Shown: positions 36,006 to 47,435 of the stretch, one piece after another
Position numbering within the stretch: position 1 is the stretch's first letter
Layout: every line of letters begins with the position of its first letter
Assembly (NCBI RefSeq): GCF_040436345.1
Contig: NC_133232.1
Location: forward strand, 25,698,315 to 25,762,314
DNA: 64,000 bases
Reading direction: 5' to 3'
DNA from: Pagrus major
Lineage: Eukaryota > Chordata > Actinopteri > Spariformes > Sparidae
Position numbers and translations under genes: made by a program
Notes under the pieces: model-generated
What the model was told of the DNA's origin: nothing
The model's database searches: none
The model's input: the letters and a program-made list of their open reading frames with translations, nothing else

Positions 36006-38384
36006 ATGGGACGTGCAGGACTAACAGCCACGATCTGGATACAAATAATAGCTTTGCTTTGTTTGTGTGATGGCTGTACAGCGCAGCTCTCGTTCTCCGT
36101 GTCCGAGGAGGTTGACAAAGGAACGGTAGTGGGAAATCTCGCTAAGGATTTACAAATTAACGTCCACGACTTGGAAACACGGGATTTACGAGTGGTATCT
36201 GGGAATTCTAAGAAATACTTCGACGTGGATTTAAAAACTGGTGCTCTATTTGTTTGCGATAGGATTGATCGTGAAGAGCTCTGTCCAAATACGGCGAAAT
36301 GCTCCCTGAATATAGAAGCCATTCTGAGCCACCCGATGCATCTGCATCGCATAGAGGTACAAATTATCGACATTAACGACAATGCGCCATCTTTTCGTGA
36401 AAAGGAGAAGACTTTCAATATTTCGGAATCTTCTTTTACCGGAGAGAGGTATCTTCTCCCGATGGCAAACGACGCAGACACGGGCAGTAACTCGGTGAAA
36501 AGCTACAAGCTGAGTCCAAATGATTATTTCTCACTGGACGTACAGAGCGGCGGACAGCACAGTGAGTCTGCTGAATTGGTGCTCCAGAAATCTTTAGACA
36601 GGGAGAAACAGTCTGTTATCCACCTTACTTTGACTGCTCTGGACGGAGGAAAACCTGCACGATCAGGGACACTAAAAATAGTAGTGCATGTTATGGATAT
36701 AAACGACAATGCTCCGGTATTTAGTCAACCTCTGTATAAGGCCCAAGTCAATGAAAATGCTCCCTTTCAGACATCCATAGTGACTGTAAGTGCTACAGAC
36801 TTAGATGAGGGAATCAATAGTGAAATAGTGTATTCATTTATTGAAAGAGGAAATTTCAATCCTGAAGCTTTGTTCTCAATAAACCCAGACACTGGGGAAA
36901 TAACTGTCACAGGAAAAGTAGACTATGAAGAGAATGCAGCATATGATATTCGTGTACAGGCCAGAGATAAAGGTACGCCTTCTCGAAGTGTGCATGGTAA
37001 AGTATTAGTGGAAGTAATTGATGTTAATGACAATACACCTGAAATCATTATCACCTCTCTTATGAGTCCAGTTAAAGAGGACGCTGAGGTTGGTACTGTG
37101 GTTGCTTTGGTGACAGTGACTGACAAAGATGGGGGTAAAAATGGTCTTACTAGTGCTAAAATTCTTGGGGAGGTGCCTTTTAAACTGAAACTAAACTACA
37201 AAAATTATTATTCATTAACAGTTGATGGACCCCTTGACAGAGAGCATGTTTCTCAGTATAATGTCACCATCATAGCCACTGATGAAGGCACTCCTCCTCT
37301 CTCTAGCACCAGTGTTATTCCTGTTCACATTTCTGATGTGAATGACAATGCCCCTCTGTTCTCAGAGCCTGTGATTAATATATATGTGAAAGAGAATAGT
37401 GCAGTGGGAGCTACCATCTTTACCATAACTGCAGTTGATCGTGATATAGGAGAAAATGCAAAAGTAACATATTCATCATTAGATGGAATCTCAAAAAGTA
37501 TTCCAATAACATCTGTTGTAAACATCAACTCAGAGACTGGAGATATAGTCAGTCTGCAGTCTTTTAACTTCGAGGAGACAAAAACGTTTCAGTTTAAAGT
37601 TCAGGCCACAGACTCTGGTGTTCCTCCGCTCAGCAGCAACGTGACTGTGAACGTTTTAATACTCGATGAAAATGACAATAATCCAACAATTCTCGCGCCC
37701 TATTCTGAGCACGGCTCCGTTAACAGTGAGAGCATCCCCTATTCTGCTGAAGCGGGATACTTTGTGGCAAAGATCAGGGCTGTAGACGCAGACTCTGGAT
37801 ACAATGCGCTGCTTTCTTATCACCTGTCTGAGCCCAAAGGAAACAACCTCTTCCGGATCGGAACCAGCACCGGAGAGATCAGGACTAAAAGGAGAATGAG
37901 TGACAATGACCTGAAAACTCACCCCTTGGTGGTGTTGGTTTCTGATAACGGAGAACCCTCCCTGTCAGCTACAATGTCTATTGATGTGGTGGTGGTTGAA
38001 AGCACAGCTGACATCCAGACTCAGTTCAGACATGTGCCCATAAAGGAGGAGAGCTTCTCTGATTTGAACCTGTATCTGCTGATCGCCATTGTGTCGGTGT
38101 CAGCCATCTTTCTGCTCAGTCTCATCAGTTTAATAGCTGTCAAATGCCACAGGACAGACGGCAGTTTCAGCAGGTACGGCGCCCCAATGATCACCACCCA
38201 TCCTGACGGGAGCTGGTCTTACTCCAAATCTACTCAGCAGTATGACGTGTGTTTCAGCTCAGACACGCTGAAGAGTGACGTAGTGGTCTTCCCCGCACCG
38301 TTTCCACCTGTAGATGGGGAACTGATCAGTATAAACGGAGGAGACACTTTTACCAGAACTCAGACTTTACCTAATAAAGAAAAG
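36006..38384 (+). CDS. pcdha: Protocadherin alpha variable exon V12
   Basis: The exon has 793 codons to the donor GTAAGG at 38,385. The frame is open far upstream through the CSE, so the start is taken at the ATG in context GCGATGG, giving MGRAGLTATIW and a signal cut near residue 26 before QLSFSVSEEV. EC1 has an extra cysteine (LFVCDRID, residue 84, codon at 36,255) close to the CX5C loop ELCPNTAKC; it has no obvious partner. The conserved block starts after [10 protein letters not shown] and has FEETKTF in place of FEELKTF, a feature shared with V13. EC6 carries LSATM. Confidence 0.95.
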
Positions 38385-38618
38385 GTAAGGGTGATGATGC
38401 ATAAAACACAGGGCTTCCAATAATTGAACACAATGGGATTAAGTCTTACACTTTGTGTTCTCCTTGATAATTGTGCAGTTGTTTGTGATCTAATATAGTT
38501 ATTGTCATGATGCCATATTGTAAGGGTAAAACTTTCAAAAACGCTTAAGATTGAATGACTTTATGATCTGTTTTTAATAATTTCTTGCATTGATTTTTCC
38601 GGTCTTGACTTCACATCA

Positions 38619-38681
38619 CCACAAGATGTCGCTATGAGCTCACAGAGTTGAAATACTTATTTCTAAGCGACGCTCCTCCCT
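38619..38681 (+). promoter_or_regulatory. V13 promoter: CSE/CTCF site
   Basis: CCACAAGATGTCGCT fits 13 of 15 CTCF core positions. The flank diverges from the usual GGAGACC (ATGAGCTC here). CTCCTCCC follows at 38,673. The whole V12-V13 spacer is only 452 bp and no RE1 was found in it. Confidence 0.85.
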
Positions 38682-38836
38682 TTTCGTCTGAGAGAGGTTT
38701 GTAATTCTTTGTTCGTCGTAGAACAGAGCAGAACCTCACTGTTATGAGGGGCTCTGATCTGGATGTATCATTACTGAGCAATGTTACCGCTGGACTGATT
38801 TTTTCGAACTGACTTGTTTAGCAGGTTGTGGACAGA

Positions 38837-41212
38837 ATGCAACAAAGGAATATATTCCGTCATTGGATTTATTTTTCTTTCCTTGTGGCTCACATATGGA
38901 GTCTCGCAGCAGCACAGATTGTGTATTCTGTTACGGAGGAATCGAGCCCGGGTACCAATGTGGGGAATTTGGCGAAGGACTTACATTTAGATGTACATGA
39001 ACTGGAAAATCGAGGTTTTCAGATTTCAGGACCTAATACGAGGTATTTCGAAGTAAATGTTAAGACTGGGATACTGTTAGTGAAAGACAGAATAGACCGA
39101 GAGGAGCTCTGCTCTCGCAATGTGAAGTGCTCCCTGGAAGTGGAAGCCATTGTCAACTCTCCGCTGAATCTCTATCGTTTTGAGGTTAAAATTGTGGATA
39201 TAAATGACAATGCACCCTCTTTTCGGATACCGGCGATTGTTTTGAACGTGTCAGAGTCAGCTTTTCCCGGTGAAAGATTTACATTAGCAAAGGCTTTTGA
39301 TACGGATGTCGGTGCGTATTCGGTGAAGGGCTACAAGCTGAGTCAAAATGAACATTTCACCCTGGATGTGCAGAATGGTGGAGAGCCGACAATGTCCGCT
39401 GAAATAGTACTGCAGAAAGCCTTGGACCGAGAGAAACAACCGATAATCAAACTAACACTGACAGCTGTAGATGGAGGAAAACCTCCGAAATCAGGCACAT
39501 TGCTTATCACCGTTAATGTGCAAGATGTAAATGATAATATTCCAACATTTGACAAGTCGTTGTACAAAGCGACAGTGCCAGAGAACACGCCGCCCGGTAC
39601 AACCGTAATTTCAGTGCATGCCCGGGATTTAGATGAGGGTCTTAATGGAGAAATACTTTATTCCCTTATCAATCACGACAGTGATAATGATGTAGACAAA
39701 TTTACTATTAATCCCATGACGGGAGAGATTACGGTAAAGGGTGAATTGGATCACGAAAAAAGCAATGCCGTTGAACTCCGGGTACAGGCAAAAGACAAAG
39801 GACAAAATCCAAGAGCATCTCACTGTAAAGTACTCGTTGAAATCACAGATGTTAACGACAATCCACCAGAAATATCAGTAACATCGTTAGTTAACGTAGT
39901 GAAGGAAGACGCACCCGTAGACACAATGGTGGGACTTATAACGGTGAGAGACAACGACGCAGATAAAAATGGCGTGGTTCAGGTTAGAATAGTTGATTCG
40001 GTGCCGTTTAAAATTAAGAACACATATAAAAATCATTATTCGTTGGTCGTTGATGGACCTCTTGACAGAGAAAGCGCTTCTCAATATAATATAACAATAA
40101 CAGCGACTGATGAAGGAGTCCCACCTCTCTCTGGTACAAGCGTCATTACAGTCCACGTCTCTGATGTAAATGATAATGCACCTCGATTTAAAGAGCCTGT
40201 AATAAACATCTTCGTCAAAGAGAACAGTCCCGTAGGCGCTGTTATCTATACTTTGACTGCAGATGATCCGGATGTAGACGAAAATGCAAAAGTAACGTTT
40301 TCAGTAATTAATAATAATCATAAAAATAATGTAATAGGCTCAGTTATAAACGTCAACTCAGAGACTGGAGATATAGTCAGTCTTCAGTCTTTTAACTATG
40401 AGGAGACAAAAACGTTTCAGTTTAAAGTTCAGGCCACAGACTCTGGTGTCCCTCCGCTCAGCAGCAACGTGACTGTGAACGTTGTGATACTGGATGAGAA
40501 TGACAACAATCCCACGATACTTTCTCCATATTCTGAGCACGGCTCTGTAAACAGTGAGAGCATCCCCTATTCTGCTGAAGCGGGATACTTTGTGGCAAAG
40601 ATCAGGGCTGTAGACGCAGACTCTGGATACAATGCGCTGCTTTCTTATCACCTGTCTGAGCCCAAAGGAAACAACCTCTTCCGGATCGGAACCAGCACCG
40701 GAGAGATCAGGACTAAGAGGAGAATGAGTGACAATGACCTGAAAACTCACCCCTTGGTGGTGTTGGTTTCTGATAACGGAGAACCCTCCCTGTCAGCTAC
40801 TGTGTCTATTGATGTGGTGGTGGTTGAAAGCACAGCTGACATCCAGACTCAGTTCAGACATGTGCCCATAAAGGAGGAGAGCTTCTCTGATTTGAACCTG
40901 TATCTGCTGATCGCCATTGTGTCGGTGTCAGCCATCTTTCTGCTCAGTCTCATCAGTTTAATAGCTGTCAAATGCCACAGGACAGACGGCAGTTTCAGCA
41001 GGTACGGCGCCCCAATGATCACCACCCACCCTGACGGGAGCTGGTCTTACTCGAAGTCTACTCAGCAGTATGACGTGTGTTTCAGCTCAGACACGCTCAA
41101 GAGTGACGTAGTAGTTTTCCCCGCACCGTTTCCGCCTGTAGATGGGGAACTGATCAGTATTAACGGAGGAGACACTTTTACCAGAACTCAGACTTTACCC
41201 AACAAAGAAAAG
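38837..41212 (+). CDS. pcdha: Protocadherin alpha variable exon V13
   Basis: The exon has 792 codons to the donor GTGAGA at 41,213. The open frame upstream begins with GTG; the ATG at 38,837 (MQQRNIFRHWIYF) is used, with signal cleavage near residue 26 before QIVYSVTEES. This is the most diverged V exon: the EC1 loop is ELCSRNVKC, EC4 has KNTYKNHYS, and the homogenised block is interrupted early on (VINVNSETG, FNYEETKTF, VNVVILDEN, TILSPYSEH) with full identity only from about 40,555. No TGACGTCA occurs in EC4. It may belong to a separate, older 3' subfamily. Confidence 0.95.
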
Positions 41213-41356
41213 GTGAGATGCAATCCTCCACGACGAGCTTATAGACGATTTTGTAAGATTTGTATACACCCTCTCCTCTAGTATCGACATTCTCTGCTGA
41301 GCTCTGTCTCAAGAGTGTTTTGCAGTCTACTTTTCCTTCCTCCTCTGCCTGCTTTT

Positions 41357-41377
41357 GACGCTATCCATGGTACTGAA
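41357..41377 (-). promoter_or_regulatory. RE1/NRSE after V13
   Basis: 18 of 21 bases fit (ACGCTATCCATGGTACTGAA), 144 bp past the donor, the closest spacing in the array. Confidence 0.75.
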
Positions 41378-44300
41378 ACTGCAGCGGCCTGCTCGAGCCT
41401 CTTTGTCACAATAGTGTGCTTGTTGTCTCTCAGGACCATCACACAGAGCACAGCAAAAAAACTGCTGGTTGTATATATTTCTCCCTATATTTAGAAAAAA
41501 CCCCTTTCTCTATATATTAACATGTAATATCATAAAGTAGTCTTGAAAATGGCGTAGGATCATAACGTTGTGGAATCAAGCATCTTGGCGGCTCTGTGTT
41601 AACAACTCTTCATACTATAAATGATATGAATGACGACGTGCAATTCGTCCCTAAACATCACCTCACAGCCAAAGATTTTTAACTTGGACGTTTACATAAT
41701 AATGGAAAACAAGAAGAGCTAAAATATGTCTGTAGGCTTATACATTTATGTATGTGTACAGGGCTTTAGACACAACATTATCAGACTTTATTGTCTTCTA
41801 TGGGCTCTTTCTCAGCACGGATCTCTGACACACTGACTTTGAGCATGGTTTGAAGCACCATTTCTACAGTATTGATTGACTGATTCATGGGGATTGTGAG
41901 GTGTACCTTGGCTCGACTAACTCACAGAAATGTTTACAGAAAGCATGGTTATTTGTACAAGAAAGAAAGAAAGAAACTGGTGGAGGCTGATGGTGAACTT
42001 CAGGCTGACCCTACGTGCGGTCTGTATCACGAAATCTCAGTTAGCATAAGCTAACCACCTAACTAACAATAAGCTCAGAGGAAATGTTTCGTTGGGTATG
42101 AATACTCACTGTCAGAAGGCTTGAAAGGTGGCTCTGAGATAGCTGTAGCTTGTTTTTCTCGGAGTACAGACGCTGTAGTTGGTCATCTTGAATCCAAAGC
42201 AGTTAGAATTGATTAAAATGGCTGCCCAGTAACTGCAAAAACGTCCAGAAGCGATAAAAAACGTAAGCAACCACTCCCTTAGTGTATCATAACCCACTTC
42301 TCCGGCGTTTGTTTCTTCCAAATAAATAACAGCGTCTCCATGACCTAGCTAAAAGCGGTGACTAGCAAACAGACTCAACGTACATATCGCCGGTAGAAAA
42401 AATGGTTTGTGTAAAGTCTGGAGCGCTGACTGTTCATGATATTTTTGGCCCATTAAGTTGCCGGTCGTATGTTAAAAAATTAACCACACTCACAGGAGAT
42501 AAGTTTAACTTCTTGGCAACATGTCAGGTGAAGTGCAGAGAGTGGTTTCAGTCAGTGCAGAGATTTACATGATATCTGTCAGTGTCAACAAGCCAGAAAT
42601 CCAAGATGGCGCACGTAACTAGCTTCCGTTGCTATGATACCGCTGCAGCTCGCTCAGTGCTGCCACTTGTGGCTCGACGCTGTTACAACAACCACTCTGG
42701 TGATAGCCAACGTTAGCTTTCGGCTATTGATGGCGTTTTGGACTCCACATGAGTTGTGTTGACTTACATGATGAAAATCACCGCAGTCCACCCGAGTGAG
42801 TCTTGATTTTCTTACTTTCTATCGACTTTGGTCCGTTGAGATAAGCCTACCTGTGAAGAGCGTTTGGCTAATTGCAAACCCTGCTTCTTTCATGTGAAGG
42901 AGCTCCTAGCTAATTTAAAAAAAAACAAGAAGTAAACAGAGCTATGAACCTGTTGTGACCTACAATCTTTCCATGCTTTGTGAAACCAGTTATTAGACTG
43001 GACTTGACGTGTTTTCTGATGGAGAGCCATTACACTTGACAGCAGCTATATTTCTTACCTATAGTTGTTTAGCTTACACATTCTGCCCATTTGCAAAGGC
43101 AAATTTGTCAGAAGAAAGGATTTCTGGTCACTATTACTTTCTCTGTGTGGATGCAGAAAGCTGATTTAGCTTTTCCTGCTATTTTGCTCATCTAAACAGG
43201 TGTTTTCTTCAGTTATTCAGGTTTATTAGTTCATAGCACAGGTTGAACTTGTGCTGGCATTTATGTGAGGGCACCAAACTCAGTCTATTCATTGGCCTCT
43301 TTTACAGCAGTCATTTAAACTTGCCATCACAGGAAAAACACAGGTGTTTTTAATATCATTAACAATGGTTCTGTTCAGTTCAAGTGTCCCAAGCTGTGAC
43401 AGTGAGCAGCAATGCACAATACCACGATCCTGATACCGAAGCAGCTAATTGGAATTTACACCTTTGCTTTTCACACTGTTCATGTCAAATAGTCTTCTGT
43501 GACGAAGGCCTCTAAGAATGATGAAGGTGTAATTTGTCCCTCCTTGTCAGGTACAACAGGAAAGTGATGGAGATGTCAATCAAGCACAATTTGTACATGC
43601 CCAAACACTGTCTCCAGAGGAGGTCTAATTAAGCAAAAATAAGTGAAAACACCTGTGAGTGTGTATGTGGACTATGGGTGTGTAGGGCCTTTATCTCTCT
43701 CAGGCTTGGCGCTTTAGTCTTAAAAGACATAATATATGTTTTTCTTTGATATTTCCCTGCTCATATTTGCTCTACTCTTACAACGTGTTTCTCCTGAGAT
43801 ATTTCCATCGCCTTCTCTCGAGTCACACATTATTCTTCGTGTTGTTTGACGTTAGAGCTTTTAATTCTCTCCTGTTTGTACTCTGCATTCTACCCAGACC
43901 AGCATAATTATATATTAATTCAGTTGTGTTTTTTAATGCATTTGCCTTTCTTATTTTTATTATTAAATTATGAGCCAATGCTCTCTTGCCTTAATACTGC
44001 AGCTGTTAGGATCTGCACCCCATGACCCCAGTGTATTGTGAAACACATCTACTTTTATAGGGTAGTGTGTGATAGTGTATTTCTAAAAATAGATTACCAC
44101 CCTGAGAAAGGGTTGCTTATTGCCAAGCTTTCTTTTTACTTTGAATATAAAAGAGTGAGCCTTGGGAATTATTTGTCCTCATTTGTTGTTTATTCTCTGC
44201 CCTAAAAATACAACTGATTTTAATGTATGCTTATGTTAGGCTATTTATTTAAATAACATGCCTACATCATCCTGCAAATTGTGTATTGAGCAATTAGATA

Positions 44301-45030
44301 CTCGTTATACTTGTAGTTTCTTCTTTATTTGATCTTATTCCTGCCTGCTTCGTGTCACATTTCCTTTGCTCGATATTCTTCATTTCACGCCTGGTCCTTC
44401 TTTCTCTTCCTCCTCCTCCACCACCATGCTGCCAGACCTCTCCTCTCCCCTCCCCCTCTCGTTCACCATCCCTCACTGAGAAGGGGAGCAGCTGAGAGAA
44501 CTAACAGGGAATTAACGTTCATCTCTGCAAACATGCGTGCTTATCAGCGTTAGGGCACTGTAAACACGATCTAATATATTTTCATTAACATCTGTGATGT
44601 GTGCGAAGTGTAGATGCAGCCACGATCCGCTCATGTCAAGTAGGACAGTGGCGCATCGTGCATTCTGCTCAGATTGAATTTGCCAGGTTAAATCAAGCTT
44701 ATGTATACATTCGTGTGGCATTTACGTGTTTAATAATGTTAGTATTGCTGGTACTGGTGGGATGTGCATATATTCCCGGTGAAGCCCACTGTAGTGTACT
44801 GTGTTGCTTGTGTGCATCTGTGATGCTTTGAGTCACTCAGACGATGTGACCTCATTTCAGGGAGTGGTACAGCACAAACAAGCATGGCCAGATCTGTCAT
44901 AACTGCGTTCGTGTGGTTAGTTCAGTGTGAAGGAGACCGAACCAGGGCTTTCTGCGCTCCCAAACAGACTTCACATATTGCAAGCGGTGCTTATACAGAG
45001 CATGTGTGAGGCTCTTAAGTGGGTCAGCGT
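41378..45030. other. Non-coding gap, 5' part; possible dispersed repeat
   Basis: There is no cadherin coding sequence. About 41,980-42,790 contains GTTAGCATAAGCTAAC, CCAAGATGGCGCACG (a good YY1-type motif at 42,603-42,612) and CCAACGTTAGC, a texture often seen in fish interspersed repeats; no ends or target duplications were found, so it is left unclassified. The rest is AT-rich unique-looking sequence. Confidence 0.4.
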
Positions 45031-45440
45031 GTGATTTAAAGATGGCAGCGCGCTGTACATGCGCCATCTGAACGGAACCTGTGTTTGATAGCGCGCCTCT
45101 TTCTCCGATGCAGCCTCTGCTGCATGCACAGGCTCTACATGTACAGTGCCTCCTTCCTGAAACAATGCCTGGAGCTGTCTCTGGGTAAAAGTGGTTCAGT
45201 ATGTGTTCTGTATGCTGCAGCCCTCTGTGAGTGCGAGCGAGGGAAAGAGAGGGGGGGAGGGGCAGGTAATTTTCCGCTTCTCGCTGCAGCAGAAGCAGCA
45301 GCAGGGAGCTTCAGTACCGATCGAGGTATCGGCTCAGCTCGGCTCAGCTCTCCCTCCTGCTCTGCTCTGCGGCTGGGCGGGGCTGACAACACCTAGTGTC
45401 AATCACAGCCAAACCGGTTGGGCGGGGAAAAGAATCAGGG
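45031..45440. promoter_or_regulatory. GC-rich candidate regulatory patch with two GC boxes
   Basis: This is a GC-rich island in an AT-rich gap. It has an inverted pair AGATGGC (45,040-45,046) and GCCATCT (45,063-45,069) with GCGC next to each, and two same-strand GC boxes, GGGCGGGGC at 45,375-45,383 and GGGCGGGG at 45,420-45,427. This resembles a TATA-less promoter or enhancer. No adjacent coding exon was recognised. Confidence 0.35.
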
Positions 45441-47375
45441 CGGATGAGGAGGAGAGGGTTTTATTTTTTTTTTTATCCTTGCTACCATCAGAACATCGTG
45501 TCTCTGTGTCAGTGTGTTATGGCAAGTGTGTCAGACTGCATAGAGCACAACTTGCCTGCTGTTGGTGTTTTATATAAAATCATGATAATAATGATTATAT
45601 ATACACATATTGAGAGAGCTGAAGCTCTTTATGGCAGTATGCATACATGATGACGTGGAGTTTAGTGTGTGTATTCGATAAAAGCTTCTAACTCTGCATC
45701 CCCCAGTGTTGCAAAATGCATTAAATTATTGATTCTACAGTGCATTATCCTGGTTGTGGCAGACAGCAAAGTGGTTCACAGCTCATAGATTGCAGTGCTA
45801 CGGTAGAGCCAAGTCATTTTGGTGGATTAGGCAGATGGGTTCAACAGACGGACCAAAAAAAGCATGACGTAGAAATGTCCTTACCTCACCATTTTTAATA
45901 CAAGGTGACTGAACAGCAGAGTGGTAAATAAAGAACTAAAGAGGATGTATTTCTTCTTCTTCTTTATCTCTCTGCCTGTCTGTCACACACACACATCTTA
46001 TGTAGCACTTCCTGTTTTTCTCCTTCACAAGGGTGTGTCCTTTGTGAGAGTGAGGTTAGCGCTGCTATCTGTCGTTACCATGGAGACTGTTCTGAGCTGT
46101 AATGAAATGATGAACTAGTCTGTTTCCAGGGAGCTGCCAGTACGTACCCGCCCCCACCCAGACATCAGTCCCAGCATGTGTTGCTTAGAGGCAAGCAGGA
46201 AGGAAACAGGGTGGACACAATGGGAGGCTGGGGAGATGTAGAGGGAGACAAAGAGAAAGATGCTAAACGAAGACGAGCAGCATCTCGAGCAGAAATGCCA
46301 AGTCAGACGGAGGCTAATGGAAGTGAGCAAGCGAGGGAAAAATGTGCGAGATTAGAATATCATTTCTAAAAAGGGAGAGGGTTTTAGTGGAAGTCACAAA
46401 TACAGCAGCACAGACTCGAGCCTTGAGCATGAGATAGTGAGAAAACCAGAGCTTCTGAGGATGAGATGGACAAAAAAACACATTAAATACATGCCCTACA
46501 GCTGAGTGAGAACATCACAGGCTTACAATTGGTCACAGATAAAAGGGAAGAACTTATCAGCACCCCTCCACTTCTCCCCCACTTCCCCCAAAACTGTCCT
46601 CCATCCATGCTCCTTCTTAGTGGCATCGGGATGTTGTTGCTCTCATTAGATTAGCTTTGTCATGCTCAGAACCACGGGTTCCATCCTCTCCCATCCGGCA
46701 AGGATACAAAGCCAGGGCATCCTAAGAGGGAAGTATCCAAAGCCTGCCTGTATTTCGTGATAGCTTTGTTCAATGCCACAACAAGAATCTGTTTGATTTA
46801 TGCACAGACTGAACCAGGACAACCAAGGAGCTGTTTAACCCTTGCAGGGCCCCAGAGGGAGGGATTTCTGCTGCCTTTAGTTCTCTCGTGCCCTTTTATT
46901 TTTGAAAGCAAGGTACACAAGGGATCAGCCCAAACAAACATACCCAGAGAATGGCTCCTCCACCCGCTTACTGTGTCCACCTGAGTAAAAGGATTGTGGG
47001 TACCGTGGGAGTTTTGTTTCAGAGATTTAAAAATGGGAAAGTTCTTGTGCATAGAGAAAAGTATGATGAAAGGAAGGTATGAGAAACGGCTTTGTCATAG
47101 TCTTTAAACCTATTTACTATATAATACCATTCACCAGTATGTCTTTGCTTATGCAATTTAGCAGCCCGTATTTTGAATCAATTCTTGTTTCATTTGAAAG
47201 AGTGATGCTGATGAAGTGAGTCACAGCAAAACTAGAGCAGGTTGTGTTATTTTGTCTGTTACAGAGAGTTAATTCCATTTTTGATAAGGTGGAACAATAA
47301 CAACAGAAACTAAATCCTTGAGTTCAGTTGGCTTTGTTCTTTGTATACAGCATTTTGCACTAGAATCCATGTTTT

Positions 47376-47435
<60 letters not shown>

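Noticed and set aside
45085-45577. Several overlapping open frames of 80-130 residues in the GC-rich patch
   Set aside because: They are expected by chance in GC-rich DNA, overlap on both strands and show no family features.
47379-47433. Regular repeat considered as a CRISPR-like array
   Set aside because: It is a plain dinucleotide microsatellite in vertebrate DNA.
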